Shown: positions 27,848 to 36,497, counted from the first letter of the stretch. The stretch: 64,000 nucleotides of DNA from Treponema sp. (GCA_017381365.1 JAFOCI010000079.1:22118-86117); one strand, 5' to 3'. The notes: generated by a model not told the origin, from the letters alone. Numbers and translations: made by a program.

Positions 27848-27966
27848 GAGGCTGTCCAATAAGTTTGCATTACGGTGGTTGAGTTTATCGAAACCACCAC
27901 ATTTAGTGTAGCAGTCATTTCGACGAACTCAATGAGCGCTACACTCATTACTTTTGGGACAGCCCC
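27848..27966. repeat. MITE-like interspersed repeat, short copy, between motA and motB
   Basis: 119 bp sharing both ends and most of its body with the copy at 3717-3882 (GGCTGTCCAATAAGTTTGC at one end, TTACTTTTGGGACAGCCCC at the other, imperfect terminal inverted repeats). It lacks the 15-bp palindromic insert of the long copy. It lies between the motA stop (27974) and the motB start (27822), inside the flagellar operon. It can fold into several stems (GGTGGTT/AACCACC, GTGTAGC/GCTACAC) and could dampen transcription of everything downstream, including motB and fliL. It encodes nothing. Confidence 0.8.
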
Positions 27967-27973
27967 ATTTCGT

Positions 27974-28756
27974 TTAATCTTTAAGAACTTCTGCTTCTAT
28001 AGCCTTGCGTGTAACAGGGTCAAGATATGTAAGAAGCTTCTGTCCCATGATACGAGGGTTTTCACCTGCCTGAATAGCAAGAACACCTTCAATAACCATT
28101 TCTTTTGAACGCATTTCAAGAGCATTCTGTGAAAGAAGATTCTGTCCCATAGGAGTAAGAATCCAGTTGGCCATCATGGAACCGTAAAGTGTTGTAATCA
28201 AGGCAACGGCCATGTTAGGACCAAGAGATGACTTATCTTCAAGGTTGTTCAACATACCAATAAGACCAAGTACGGTACCCATCATACCAAAACCAGGAGC
28301 ATAACCGGCCCACTGGTTGATTACGTTTACCCATTCCATGTGACGGGCTTCACACTGACTCATTTCATTTTCCATGATTGTACGGATTACGGCACCATCA
28401 GTACCGTCTACTACAAGACGCAAACCGTTACGCATAAACGCATCATCAAGATCATCAAGACCATCTTCAAGAGCAAGAATTCCCTCTCGACGGGCTTTAT
28501 TAGAAAGATCCATAAGCTTAGAAATCAAAGTTTTTTCACCAAAATCAGGAATTTTGAACGACATACCAACAATTTTAAATACTCCGACAGCCTTAGATAT
28601 TGGAGACATGATAAAGATAGCCATGTAAGAACCACCAATTGTCATAAGTACAGAAGGGATATCGATGATACCCATAAGGGAACCACCAGAAGTCAATACA
28701 GACATGACGATAAGGGCTGCACCACCAACAAAACCAATTATTGTTGCTATATCCAT
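27974..28756 (-). CDS. motA: Flagellar motor stator protein MotA
   Basis: 260 residues with four transmembrane helices and a large cytoplasmic loop between helices 2 and 3. Signatures include the N-terminal DIATIIGFVGGAALIVMSVLTSGG, MISKLMDLSNKARREGILALED with the charged loop that contacts the rotor, and GMMGTVLGLIGMLNNLEDKSSLGPNMAVALITTLYGSMMANWI near helices 3 and 4. It conducts ions with MotB and drives rotation. The start abuts the flbD stop. It is intact, unlike the neighbouring motB. Confidence 0.96.
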   Translation of the reverse strand: MDIATIIGFVGGAALIVMSVLTSGGSLMGIIDIPSVLMTIGGSYMAIFIMSPISKAVGVFKIVGMSFKIPDFGEKTLISKLMDLSNKARREGILALEDGLDDLDDAFMRNGLRLVVDGTDGAVIRTIMENEMSQCEARHMEWVNVINQWAGYAPGFGMMGTVLGLIGMLNNLEDKSSLGPNMAVALITTLYGSMMANWILTPMGQNLLSQNALEMRSKEMVIEGVLAIQAGENPRIMGQKLLTYLDPVTRKAIEAEVLKD

Positions 28757-28957
28757 TTATAAAACCTCTTGCGTATTTATACCGATTTTTTTTCTATATG
28801 AGATGATTTTTTCAATTATATCTTCTGGAGAATTTTTTACCACAATTTTCTTTCCTGAAAGCATAGTAAGCGTAAGATCAGGATTTGATTCCATACTTTC
28901 TATCATGTGCGGATTTACCCAGTAACTTTTTCCATCCAGTCGATTTACTTCAATCAT
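28757..28957 (-). CDS. flbD: Flagellar protein FlbD
   Basis: A small cytoplasmic protein of about 66 residues (IEVNRLDGKSYWVNPHMIESMESNPDLTLTMLSGKKIVVKNS), the typical FlbD of spirochaetes and Firmicutes, usually encoded between flgE and motA. I prefer the ATG at 28957, which gives the normal N-terminus, over the TTG at 28963. Role in motility is not well understood. First gene of this run. The hook genes that usually precede it are absent; hemW lies upstream instead. Confidence 0.85.
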   Translation of the reverse strand: MIEVNRLDGKSYWVNPHMIESMESNPDLTLTMLSGKKIVVKNSPEDIIEKIISYRKKIGINTQEVL

Positions 28958-29008
28958 ACTCAATTTTATATGATAACACTAATAATATTTTTTTTCTATA
29001 TTATTTTT

Positions 29009-30160
29009 TTATATAATCTGTCTTAAAAATTCATTTAAAAACAAAAGACCTTCCGAAGTAAGAGAAAAACATAAACCAGCCTTGTATTCTGCACGTTTAT
29101 TTTTTGCCCATTCATGCATTATAGCTTTTATTTTTTCAGGAATTTCCCGATGAAACCGTTCTTTATATTCGACAAGGTTAATACCTTTCAAAGTTCGTAA
29201 TCCCATCATAATAAATTCAAAGGACTGAATTTCAAGACTAAGTTTTTCCTCTATTCCTGGAGCTTCTTCAATTGTTTTTCCTTCTGAATTCCAAAAACTG
29301 CAATATTCTGAAATGTTTTCCGTATTTGTAAAACGAACCCCATCATCACCATACCTGGAACCAGTTGCTCCAGCTCCACAGCCAATATAATTTTTAAGCT
29401 GCCAGTAAACCATATTATGTTTTGCCTCATACCCTGCAAAACAAAAATTTGAAACCTCATACTGCTTATAGCCGTTTTTTTCCAAAAGTTTTTTTCCTAA
29501 AAGCCACATATCATCAGCTTTATCAAAATCATATAAAATTCTGTTTGAAAGAACAGCTTTTCCTAAAGGAGTTTCATCCTCAATTGTCAGAGAATACAAT
29601 GAAATATGTTCCGGCTTGTACGAAATAAGTTTTTTTACCCCCTGCAAAAACGATTCTTCTGTTTGCCCGGGCAGTGCGGAAATAATATCCGCAGAAAAAA
29701 TACCTTTCCAATTATTTTTTATAACATCAAGAGCTTTTACAACAGTTTTTCCAGAACTCCTTCTCTTTACACCAGAAAGAACATTTTCCTCAAAGGCCTG
29801 AACACCACAAGAAAGTCTGGTTACTCCACATTTTTGAAACATTGCCAGAAGATCTTCTGTAACATCGTCAGGATTTACTTCGACTGTAAATTCAGAAACA
29901 GGCACTTTTGTATATTTTCTGAAAGTTTTTGAAATCGTTTCAAGCTGAGATACTTTCAAAAGGCTAGGTGTTCCTCCACCGATATAAACTGTATCAATTA
30001 CTCCAATATTATTGCTCCTGCACCTTGTATCAATCTCCCTGCACAAAGCACTAACATACTCATCAGAAATATCTTTTTTTCCACATGGCACACTAAAAAA
30101 ATCACAGTAATCGCATTTTGAACGGCAAAACGGAATATGTATATAAAGAGAAATATTCAC
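29009..30160 (-). CDS. hemW: Radical SAM protein HemW
   Basis: 383 residues. The N-terminal radical-SAM cluster motif is CRSKCDYCDF (C-x3-C-x2-C), followed by TVYIGGGTPSLL, FTVEVNPDDV, RLSCGVQAF, and the late CGAGATGSRYG and YKERF. These match HemW rather than the true oxygen-independent coproporphyrinogen oxidase HemN, which has an extra N-terminal part. HemW delivers heme to respiratory enzymes in other bacteria. No heme genes are visible here, so the substrate is uncertain. Confidence 0.9.
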   Translation of the reverse strand: MNISLYIHIPFCRSKCDYCDFFSVPCGKKDISDEYVSALCREIDTRCRSNNIGVIDTVYIGGGTPSLLKVSQLETISKTFRKYTKVPVSEFTVEVNPDDVTEDLLAMFQKCGVTRLSCGVQAFEENVLSGVKRRSSGKTVVKALDVIKNNWKGIFSADIISALPGQTEESFLQGVKKLISYKPEHISLYSLTIEDETPLGKAVLSNRILYDFDKADDMWLLGKKLLEKNGYKQYEVSNFCFAGYEAKHNMVYWQLKNYIGCGAGATGSRYGDDGVRFTNTENISEYCSFWNSEGKTIEEAPGIEEKLSLEIQSFEFIMMGLRTLKGINLVEYKERFHREIPEKIKAIMHEWAKNKRAEYKAGLCFSLTSEGLLFLNEFLRQII

Positions 30161-30162
30161 AG

Positions 30163-30861
30163 TTAAAAAAATTTCAATTTATTCAATGGAAAATACTGAA
30201 CAAGTGCAGACGCTTTTATATCATCAATCTTAACAGGACCCCATAAACGAGAATCAAGACATGAATTTCTTGAATCTCCTAGTACAAAATATTCATTTTT
30301 TTCCAGCTTTATTGAATCAAAAGAACCAACAACACCTATAGAAGAATCCCACAAACCAGGAGCTGCATTTATATTAACATTATAGGGCTTTTTTACCAGT
30401 TCAAATTCCGTCAGAAAAAAATTTTCACCAGCAGGTTTTATGTACATTACGTAATCACGCATATAAATCTCGTCACCAGGAATACCAATCACACGACGAA
30501 TCTGACCATTTTTTCCCATATTGTTCATATAATTATTTAAATCAAACTGCTGAGCAGTAAAAAACAAAACAGCCATGTTCAAGAATTTCTTAAGCTTAGA
30601 ATTTGAATCAGAATCACGTTCCCTGATTAACACAACATCTCCTCGCCCAATAGATTTATCCAAAGGTGTAAAGAGAATACATGAAGATTTTACAATATCT
30701 GGTGCCATAGAAACAGAATTCTGCCTTAACGGAAAAATTACATAAGCCAGCATCAGGTTTATAAATGCATAAATTCCACAAATAAAAAGAATTACAATCA
30801 AAACTTTTTTCTGAAAATCTTTTTTTAATGAATATGATAATTCGTACAATTCTTTGTTCAT
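30163..30861 (-). CDS. lepB: Signal peptidase I-family protein with arginine at the catalytic lysine position
   Basis: 232 residues: an N-terminal membrane helix (about 20-43), then the S26 boxes. The nucleophile is Ser51 in NSVSMAPDI. The box that normally reads KRVIGLPGD reads IRRVIGIPGD (121-130), so the general-base lysine is Arg122. The last box, YFVLGDSRNSCLDSRLWGPV, is intact. The Arg codon is CGT, so more than one change separates it from Lys and a sequencing error is unlikely. It may be an inactive or altered paralogue. hemW follows two bases downstream. A predicted promoter lets the ATG sit at the very 5' end of the message. Confidence 0.85.
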   Translation of the reverse strand: MNKELYELSYSLKKDFQKKVLIVILFICGIYAFINLMLAYVIFPLRQNSVSMAPDIVKSSCILFTPLDKSIGRGDVVLIRERDSDSNSKLKKFLNMAVLFFTAQQFDLNNYMNNMGKNGQIRRVIGIPGDEIYMRDYVMYIKPAGENFFLTEFELVKKPYNVNINAAPGLWDSSIGVVGSFDSIKLEKNEYFVLGDSRNSCLDSRLWGPVKIDDIKASALVQYFPLNKLKFF

Positions 30862-30868
30862 AAAAATA

Positions 30869-30920
30869 AATTAACACAAACAAGCCATAACTTGCAACCA
30901 ACCTAACTATCAATTATAAT
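30869..30920. promoter_or_regulatory. Back-to-back lepB/smpB promoters sharing a palindromic -35
   Basis: TTGCAA at 30892-30897 reads the same on both strands. Rightward, 17 bases lead to TATAAT (30915-30920), with the smpB ATG eight bases later. Leftward, 17 bases lead to TTAATT (30874-30869), with the lepB ATG seven bases later. Predicted starts fall at or within a base or two of both ATGs, so both messages may be leaderless. Neither gene has a visible Shine-Dalgarno. Confidence 0.6.
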
Positions 30921-30928
30921 TTTTTTAT

Positions 30929-31393
30929 ATGAGCGAAGGAAAAAAAATAATTGCAGAAAACAGAAAAGCAAGATTCGATTACTTCATTGATGAAACTTAC
31001 GAATGCGGAATAGAACTTTTAGGAACAGAAGTAAAATCTGTTAAAAACGGCAGCATTTCGTTCCCAGATTCATTTGCAGAAATCATAAATGGAGAAATTT
31101 TTGTTAAAAATTTTCATATAACAGAATATTCTTATTCTTCGATTTTTAACCATAATCCAGACAGACCTAAAAAACTTCTGTTGCACAGGGAAGAAATTAA
31201 AAGAATCGCCAGACGAGTTGAAGCAAAAGGCTACACTCTCATTCCTATTGATTTTTACTTGAAAAACGGACGGGTAAAAATGACTCTTGGTGTTTGCCGC
31301 GGAAAGAAGCAATTTGATAAAAGAGCCACAATAAAGGATCGGGATGTACAACGGGATATTCAACGAGAATTTAAAAACGGAATGAACAGCTGA
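30929..31393 (+). CDS. smpB: SsrA-binding protein SmpB
   Basis: 154 residues of the SmpB family: ENRKARFDYFIDETYECGIELLGTEVKSVKNGSISFPDSFAEI, then RPKKLLLHREEIKRI and GVCRGKKQFDKRATIKDRD near the C-terminus. Binds tmRNA and brings it to stalled ribosomes. The ssrA RNA gene itself is not in the window. TGA and ATG overlap with the next gene (TGATG). Confidence 0.96.
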   Translation: MSEGKKIIAENRKARFDYFIDETYECGIELLGTEVKSVKNGSISFPDSFAEIINGEIFVKNFHITEYSYSSIFNHNPDRPKKLLLHREEIKRIARRVEAKGYTLIPIDFYLKNGRVKMTLGVCRGKKQFDKRATIKDRDVQRDIQREFKNGMNS

Positions 31394-32256
31394 TGAAGAT
31401 TTTTATAAAAAAAGCAATTTTTACGATTCTCTTTTTTGCCACATGCTTATGTATGTTTGGGCAGCAGAACGCAAGTGTAGCTTTTTTTGGAATTTATTCT
31501 CCTGATGCAGACAAAAATATGTTATCCATGACAGAAGATTTATATTTTAAACAACTATCTGATATGAATTTAAGCATAAAGGATAACCGTTCCGACTCAT
31601 TTTCAGAAAATTATGACAGCAAAAAAGAAGCATTATTTTCTGAATGTGAAGAAACATTTGCTTTTTTTATAATAATAAAAAAAAATACATCGGAAAAATG
31701 GGAATGTTCCATAAATTTAAGGAACATTGAAACTAAAAAAACAAAATCCATTTCAAAAGAATACGATTCTTATTATAAAATACTAATGGATTCTAAAACT
31801 AACCTGAAAGCATCAATCAAATCTCTTTTTGACGAAACAGAAGAAAATCAGACAATTGTAAAAAAAAGTGTTTCAACAAAATCTGTAACTACAGAAAGCA
31901 TTGCAGGAACATGGACTGGAGAAGATGCAATTGCTAAAATAGTTATAATGAGAGGTGGACGAGGTTTTGTTGTATTCAAAAACGGAGCAACAATGAACAT
32001 CTCTGTCTCCATTACAGCATTCGAAAATAATTCCAATACTATCAACGTAAAACAAAATGGCAGCAACAACGCCTCTTTCTTTACAGACTTAAACAGAAAA
32101 CTCGCTCTTGAATCAGCCGTAACAGCAAAACCTATTGAATGGAACTTCCTGCTTCAGAATGACGGAACATTAAAAGGTGAAAAATCTACATTAATTGAAA
32201 AAAATGGTACAGCAGAAAACGCCTTAATCCCTGTTATCTGGACTAAAAATAATTAG
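31393..32256 (+). CDS. Secreted protein of unknown function
   Basis: 287 residues with a clear signal peptide (IKKAIFTILFFATCLCMFGQQ, about 1-25), possibly a lipoprotein given the Cys near residue 19. The mature part has a Lys/Ser/Thr-rich first half, then a beta-rich C-terminal domain from about 170 (AGTWTGEDAIAKIVIMRGGRGFVVFKNGATMNISVSI) resembling small calycin-like or 'lipocalin-type' domains of Treponema secreted proteins. That is a weak comparison. Translationally coupled to smpB. Function unknown. Confidence 0.5.
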   Translation: MKIFIKKAIFTILFFATCLCMFGQQNASVAFFGIYSPDADKNMLSMTEDLYFKQLSDMNLSIKDNRSDSFSENYDSKKEALFSECEETFAFFIIIKKNTSEKWECSINLRNIETKKTKSISKEYDSYYKILMDSKTNLKASIKSLFDETEENQTIVKKSVSTKSVTTESIAGTWTGEDAIAKIVIMRGGRGFVVFKNGATMNISVSITAFENNSNTINVKQNGSNNASFFTDLNRKLALESAVTAKPIEWNFLLQNDGTLKGEKSTLIEKNGTAENALIPVIWTKNN

Positions 32257-32267
32257 TTTATAATCTT

Positions 32268-32822
32268 CTAGAGTTTTATTACACCATCCCGAACTACTTC
32301 ATAACCATCATCGGTAAGTTTAACAATTGTTGAAGGAACAGATGACATGCTATCCCCACCATCAACAATGAGAGAAACATCAGTTTCAAATTCTTCCACT
32401 ATATCTTTTACTTTTGAAAGAACAGGAGAGCCACTTCTATTTACGCTTGTTGAATATATTGGAGAACCGCATTCTTCAATTATTTTTCTTAACCATTCAT
32501 CTCCTGGACAACGAACAGCAACCGTTTTTCCTGGCTTTTTTTTATCAGAAACGATAATAGTTAAAGGACCAGGCCATAAATTTAGCAAATTTTCAGGAAT
32601 TTCATCATCTGTAATCTCATTGATATCACCAGGAAATGCAATAAGCACAATAAACGGTTTTGTTTCTGCTCTACCCTTTATTTTTCTAATTTCACTATCA
32701 GTTTTTTCAATAATACCGGAAAATCCATAAACAGTATCTGTTGGAAGAATTATTACTTTTTCATTTTTAAGTAAACCGGAACACAAACTTTGAACATTTT
32801 TATCATATCTGCTGCAAATCAT
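32268..32822 (-). CDS. tsaC: Threonylcarbamoyl-AMP synthase-type protein (TsaC/Sua5/YrdC family)
   Basis: 184 residues with the YrdC fold: PTDTVYGFSG, KGRAETKPFIVLI, LWPGPLTIIV, AVRCPGDEWLR and STSVNRSGSPVL, and a late SLIVDGG...STIVKL. Builds the threonylcarbamoyl group for tRNA t6A37. It lacks a Sua5 C-terminal domain, so it is the short TsaC form. Ends 12 bases from the convergent secreted-protein gene and overlaps the upstream FtsB/DivIC-like gene by 20 bases. Confidence 0.88.
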   Translation of the reverse strand: MICSRYDKNVQSLCSGLLKNEKVIILPTDTVYGFSGIIEKTDSEIRKIKGRAETKPFIVLIAFPGDINEITDDEIPENLLNLWPGPLTIIVSDKKKPGKTVAVRCPGDEWLRKIIEECGSPIYSTSVNRSGSPVLSKVKDIVEEFETDVSLIVDGGDSMSSVPSTIVKLTDDGYEVVRDGVIKL

Positions 32823-33300
32823 ATACTGGAATTCCCTGTATAACAGTATCTTTTTTTCTACTTATTACTATAGAGCCATTATTAATATCTATAAGAATCA
32901 TTAAAATAAGAGTAAGAACAAAAAATCCAAAACCCGCAACTTTACAGAATTTTTCTGGCAAACATTCAATATCTGCATGCCTTAAAATTGTACCAGTATC
33001 ATAAAGTGATTTTTCAGAAGATTTCATTCCATTGATTTTTACAAGCTTTTCGCCATTGCTAACATATCCAAGCTTACGGGCATAAGCAGATATAACATCT
33101 TTATCTCCAAGTAAAGCTGTATATTCCAGTGTTAATTCATTGTTAATATTCTGAATCAACTCTGTCTGCCTTGTAATCTGTTTTTTTTGCTCTTCTAACT
33201 TGCTGTAACTCAATAATCCGTTGTCACCTGCAACAAATGCTACGGCAACATATACAAAAGTGCCTATAAAAATAGACACCAAAATTTTTAAATGATTCAT
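32803..33300 (-). CDS. FtsB/DivIC-like septum formation initiator
   Basis: 165 residues: an N-terminal transmembrane helix (LKILVSIFIGTFVYVAVAFVAG), then a coiled coil (about 35-65, SKLEEQKKQITRQTELIQNINNELTLEY) and ALLGDKDVISAYARKLGYVSNGEKLVKI, the pattern of FtsB/DivIC proteins. An extra second membrane helix lies near residue 120 (FGFFVLTLILMILIDI), which is unusual for the family. Probably part of the divisome with FtsL and FtsQ/DivIB. Function inferred from topology and motif only. Confidence 0.7.
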   Translation of the reverse strand: MNHLKILVSIFIGTFVYVAVAFVAGDNGLLSYSKLEEQKKQITRQTELIQNINNELTLEYTALLGDKDVISAYARKLGYVSNGEKLVKINGMKSSEKSLYDTGTILRHADIECLPEKFCKVAGFGFFVLTLILMILIDINNGSIVISRKKDTVIQGIPVYDLQQI

Positions 33301-33448
33301 AATACTTTAATCGGCATTTTTTTTTATTTTCCCCATAAAAAAAAGTATGATATAATATTAAAAATCACAAAGTTTTATATTTACAGAATTTGCAAAAAAT
33401 ATATTTTTTCTTTTCCGAAAATAAAACTATTTTTTTAAAGTGTTTTTT

Positions 33449-33455
33449 CCGATAA
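33449..33455 (+). promoter_or_regulatory. Possible sigma-28 -10 box upstream of the acidic repeat protein
   Basis: CCGATAA, the core of the FliA/WhiG -10 consensus, 34 bases before the ATG. The expected TAAA box is not found at the right spacing (the nearest are 8 and 22 bases away), so the call is tentative. A TATAAA at 33461-33466 is an alternative sigma-70 -10. The remaining 33301-33488 gap is T-rich with no other recognisable feature. Confidence 0.3.
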
Positions 33456-33488
33456 TTAAGTATAAAATTATCTGAAACGAGGAATATT

Positions 33489-36400
33489 ATGAGTGATTCA
33501 ACAGATACAACTAAGGAACTTGACAATTACGGCGTATGGGTAAAAACACCTCCAAAAGATGCCTCTCAGACTAGCGAAGGATCAGATTTCCAGCTTGATA
33601 CTGATTTACCTGATTTTTCAGACTTAGACATGAACACATCAGCTTCAGCTACTGATGCGTCTGCGGAACCTTCAATCTCAGAAGACTTTAATTTTGATTC
33701 ACTCCCAGAAGATTCAGTCGTAAATGAAACTCCTGTTTCAGTTACAGAAGAACCAGATTTTTCTGGCATAACAGACTCTGGTACATCTGAAGAGGATTCT
33801 GTAAAATCAGATTTAACAGATGATGTTACAAGCTTTGAAGAAGTCTCTTTTGATTCAAATGAAATTTCATCAGAATCAAGTGAAGAACTCTCAATTGATG
33901 ATTTTATGAGTGACAGTTCTGAAAGTTCTGGAGGCGAAGAAGAAATTTCGTTAGACGATTTTATGGACGGCGACTTTACAGATCCTAATCCTGGTGCAAC
34001 TCCAGCTCCATCACCTGTTTCATCAATGGAAGATGGCGAAATATCTCTTGATGATTTCTTTGATGACGATACAACAATTTCAAAAGAAAAAGAAGATGAT
34101 GTTGCCAATGATGAAGCTTTGGATATTGATCTTTCATTTACAGATGAAGAAGTTCCAACTGTAGAAGAATCTGAAATAATTGATGAAACTCCTGCAGAAG
34201 ATGAAAATTCTACAGAAAATACAGAATTTTCTGAAATAACTGAATTTGACGATATGTTTAGTTCACTTGGAGAATCAGAAGCTAAAACAACTTCGGAAGA
34301 AACAGAAATCTCAATGGACGAATTTGGTATATCAGATTCTGCACCAACAGAGTCTAATTCAGGAAGTTCATCTGAAGAAATTGATCTTTCAGACTTTGGT
34401 ATTGACAGTGATGCGGAAGAAACAGCCGTTCATCAGGATGTACAGGCAGCAAAGAAAAATCTTGTTGTTGATTATGACCTTTCAATTTCCGATGAAGACG
34501 AAACTAAAGAAATGCAGATATCTAGCACAGTTCCAGAAAAATCAGAATCAGCTGTTGCTGTCCCAGAAAACAGTTCTATTGTAAGTAATTCAATTCTTGA
34601 ACAGATTATGTCTGAACTTTCAGGCTTAAAAAATGAAATCAACAATCTTAAAACAGATTTTGAAACATTAAAAAACTGTAAAGTTGCTGATCATACATCA
34701 GGAATTACAGAAACTGAAGTACCAGAAGTAAATGAAGAAGCTGCAGTAGAAATTCCTGAATCTATTGAAGAATCTCCAGAAGCTTTTGCTGATATTCCTG
34801 AAACCATTGAAGAAACTCCAGAAGTAATTGAAGAAGCTGCAGTAGAAATTCCTGAATCTATTGAAGAAACTCCAGAAGCTTTTGCTGATATTCCTGAATC
34901 TATTGAAGAAACTCCAGAAATAATTGAAGAAGCCGCAGTAGAAATTCCTGAAACCATTGAAGAAACTCCAGAAGCTTTTGCTGATATTCCAGAATCTATT
35001 GAAGAAACTCCTGTAGAAATTACAGAAAATGATACATCATCTCCTGACTCTATGGAAGAAATTCAGATTCCTGTTCCAGAAAAAAATGAAGATAGCAGCA
35101 ATGGATTCTTTGGAACAGATGATGAAGACGAAACAATTGCTCTTTCTGGAGACGAATTAAACAACATTATGATTACAGCAGATTTTGCAGAAACAGAAGA
35201 AACTGTTGAAAACAACGAAGCTGTTTATGATGCTGACACAGAAACAGAAACCGTTACTGAACCTGCTTCTGAATCGGAAAAAACAGAAGAAAATCCATTT
35301 GACTTCCCTATTACAGATAATCTGGAAACAGAATCAGCTGATACATCAGATAGTTTTGAACTTCCATCAGAAGAAACAGAAGAAACTGTTTCAGAAGGTT
35401 TTTCAGAAATTGATACTAGTTTTGACAATCTTGAATCGCCTGAAGAAGATATTGTTATTGATGAAACAATTTCCGAACCAGTTCTTGAAGACATATCTAT
35501 CAATGATTCTGCCGAAGAACCATCAACAGATGATATTACACTTCCTGAAGAAAGCGAACTTAACGATGCATCTATTGAAATCAAATCAGACGAAACAGAA
35601 CCGACTGATGAAAATAATTCTGCAATAGATACAACATTTACTGATGATAATCCTTTTGGCGCAATTAATGAAACTGCAATGAATATTCCTGTTGAAGAAT
35701 CTGATAGCGGACTTTCAATTGAAGAAAATTCTGAAAATCTTGCAGAACCAGATTTTGATTCTTTAGAAAATCAGGAAATTGAAACAGAAATAACAATACC
35801 AAAAGTTGATGAAATTTCTGAAAATGAAAATCCTTCTGCTCCAGAAGATGATATTCTTGTAGAATCTTCAAATGATGACTTTATGGATTCTGTTGCTGAA
35901 TCAGAAATGGTAATCACCCAATCAGAAGCAACTGAACCAGCCTGCGAAGACATTGATGTTGAGGAAAATATTGATGTTGTTGAAGAAATTCCTGATACAG
36001 TAGACATTTCTTCTGAAATTGAAACTACTGAACTTTCTGCTGAAGAAATTTCTAATGTTGAACCTTTTAATGACTCTATAGACAATTTTGACTCTATGCT
36101 TGATTCGGAAAAAGACATTTCAGAACAACTATCTGATGAAAATGTAGATTACTTAAAGAGTGATGAAAATGTAATTGAAAGTGATATGGAAAATATGTCT
36201 TCTGCTATAAACGAAAGTGCAACACTTTCAGAATCAATGATTTCAAACATTGATGCAACAATGGAAGACCCTTTCCCTCCTATCGAAAGCGTTATTGATC
36301 ACGATGAAAGAGTTGAAAAACAGGAAGCACCTTCTGATACATTGATTTCTATTGATCTCAAAAATGATATTAAGTCTGTATTACTTTATATGGATCAGCT

Positions 36401-36497
36401 GCTCGAAAATCTTCCAGAAGAAAAGATTATGGAGTTTGCTAAATCAGAACAATTTGGAACATATAAAAGATTATTCAATGAACTTGGTCTATCTTGA
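33489..36497 (+). CDS. Large acidic repeat protein
   Basis: 1002 residues, very rich in Glu, Asp, Ser and Thr. It has no signal peptide or membrane helix, so it is probably cytoplasmic and largely disordered. It opens with LDNYGVWVKTPPKD. Five copies of an E-[IL]-[SD]-[ILM]-[DS]-[DE]-F motif occur at residues 133-140, 152-159, 184-191, 273-280 and 297-304 (e.g. EISLDDFM). A short coiled coil lies around 370-390. Residues 416-511 hold three 32-residue repeats. The last 45 residues (SVLLYMDQLLENLPEEKIMEFAKSEQFGTYKRLFNELGLS) form a helical, better conserved-looking tail. A GAGGA Shine-Dalgarno stands five bases before the ATG. I do not recognise the family. A scaffold with repeated binding peptides is one reading. 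Confidence 0.6.
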   Translation: MSDSTDTTKELDNYGVWVKTPPKDASQTSEGSDFQLDTDLPDFSDLDMNTSASATDASAEPSISEDFNFDSLPEDSVVNETPVSVTEEPDFSGITDSGTSEEDSVKSDLTDDVTSFEEVSFDSNEISSESSEELSIDDFMSDSSESSGGEEEISLDDFMDGDFTDPNPGATPAPSPVSSMEDGEISLDDFFDDDTTISKEKEDDVANDEALDIDLSFTDEEVPTVEESEIIDETPAEDENSTENTEFSEITEFDDMFSSLGESEAKTTSEETEISMDEFGISDSAPTESNSGSSSEEIDLSDFGIDSDAEETAVHQDVQAAKKNLVVDYDLSISDEDETKEMQISSTVPEKSESAVAVPENSSIVSNSILEQIMSELSGLKNEINNLKTDFETLKNCKVADHTSGITETEVPEVNEEAAVEIPESIEESPEAFADIPETIEETPEVIEEAAVEIPESIEETPEAFADIPESIEETPEIIEEAAVEIPETIEETPEAFADIPESIEETPVEITENDTSSPDSMEEIQIPVPEKNEDSSNGFFGTDDEDETIALSGDELNNIMITADFAETEETVENNEAVYDADTETETVTEPASESEKTEENPFDFPITDNLETESADTSDSFELPSEETEETVSEGFSEIDTSFDNLESPEEDIVIDETISEPVLEDISINDSAEEPSTDDITLPEESELNDASIEIKSDETEPTDENNSAIDTTFTDDNPFGAINETAMNIPVEESDSGLSIEENSENLAEPDFDSLENQEIETEITIPKVDEISENENPSAPEDDILVESSNDDFMDSVAESEMVITQSEATEPACEDIDVEENIDVVEEIPDTVDISSEIETTELSAEEISNVEPFNDSIDNFDSMLDSEKDISEQLSDENVDYLKSDENVIESDMENMSSAINESATLSESMISNIDATMEDPFPPIESVIDHDERVEKQEAPSDTLISIDLKNDIKSVLLYMDQLLENLPEEKIMEFAKSEQFGTYKRLFNELGLS
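34734..35020 (+). repeat. Three tandem 96-bp repeats within the acidic protein gene
   Basis: Three nearly identical 96-bp units encode a 32-residue period (EEAAVEIPESIEETPEAFAD followed by IPESIEETPEVI). The third copy diverges at its end. Near-identity at the DNA level means recent duplication, so copy number probably varies between strains. Confidence 0.8.

Noticed and set aside
33566..34108. Long open frames antisense to the acidic protein gene (also 34691-34957, 35225-35584, 35771-36118)
   Set aside because: They follow from the Glu/Ser-rich codon pattern of the real gene (GAA and TCA read as TTC and TGA-free Ser codons in reverse). Composition is low-complexity Ser-rich with no start signals.
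34734..35020. CRISPR array
   Set aside because: The repeats are 96 bp, in frame, contiguous and coding, without spacers. No other CRISPR-like pattern was found.
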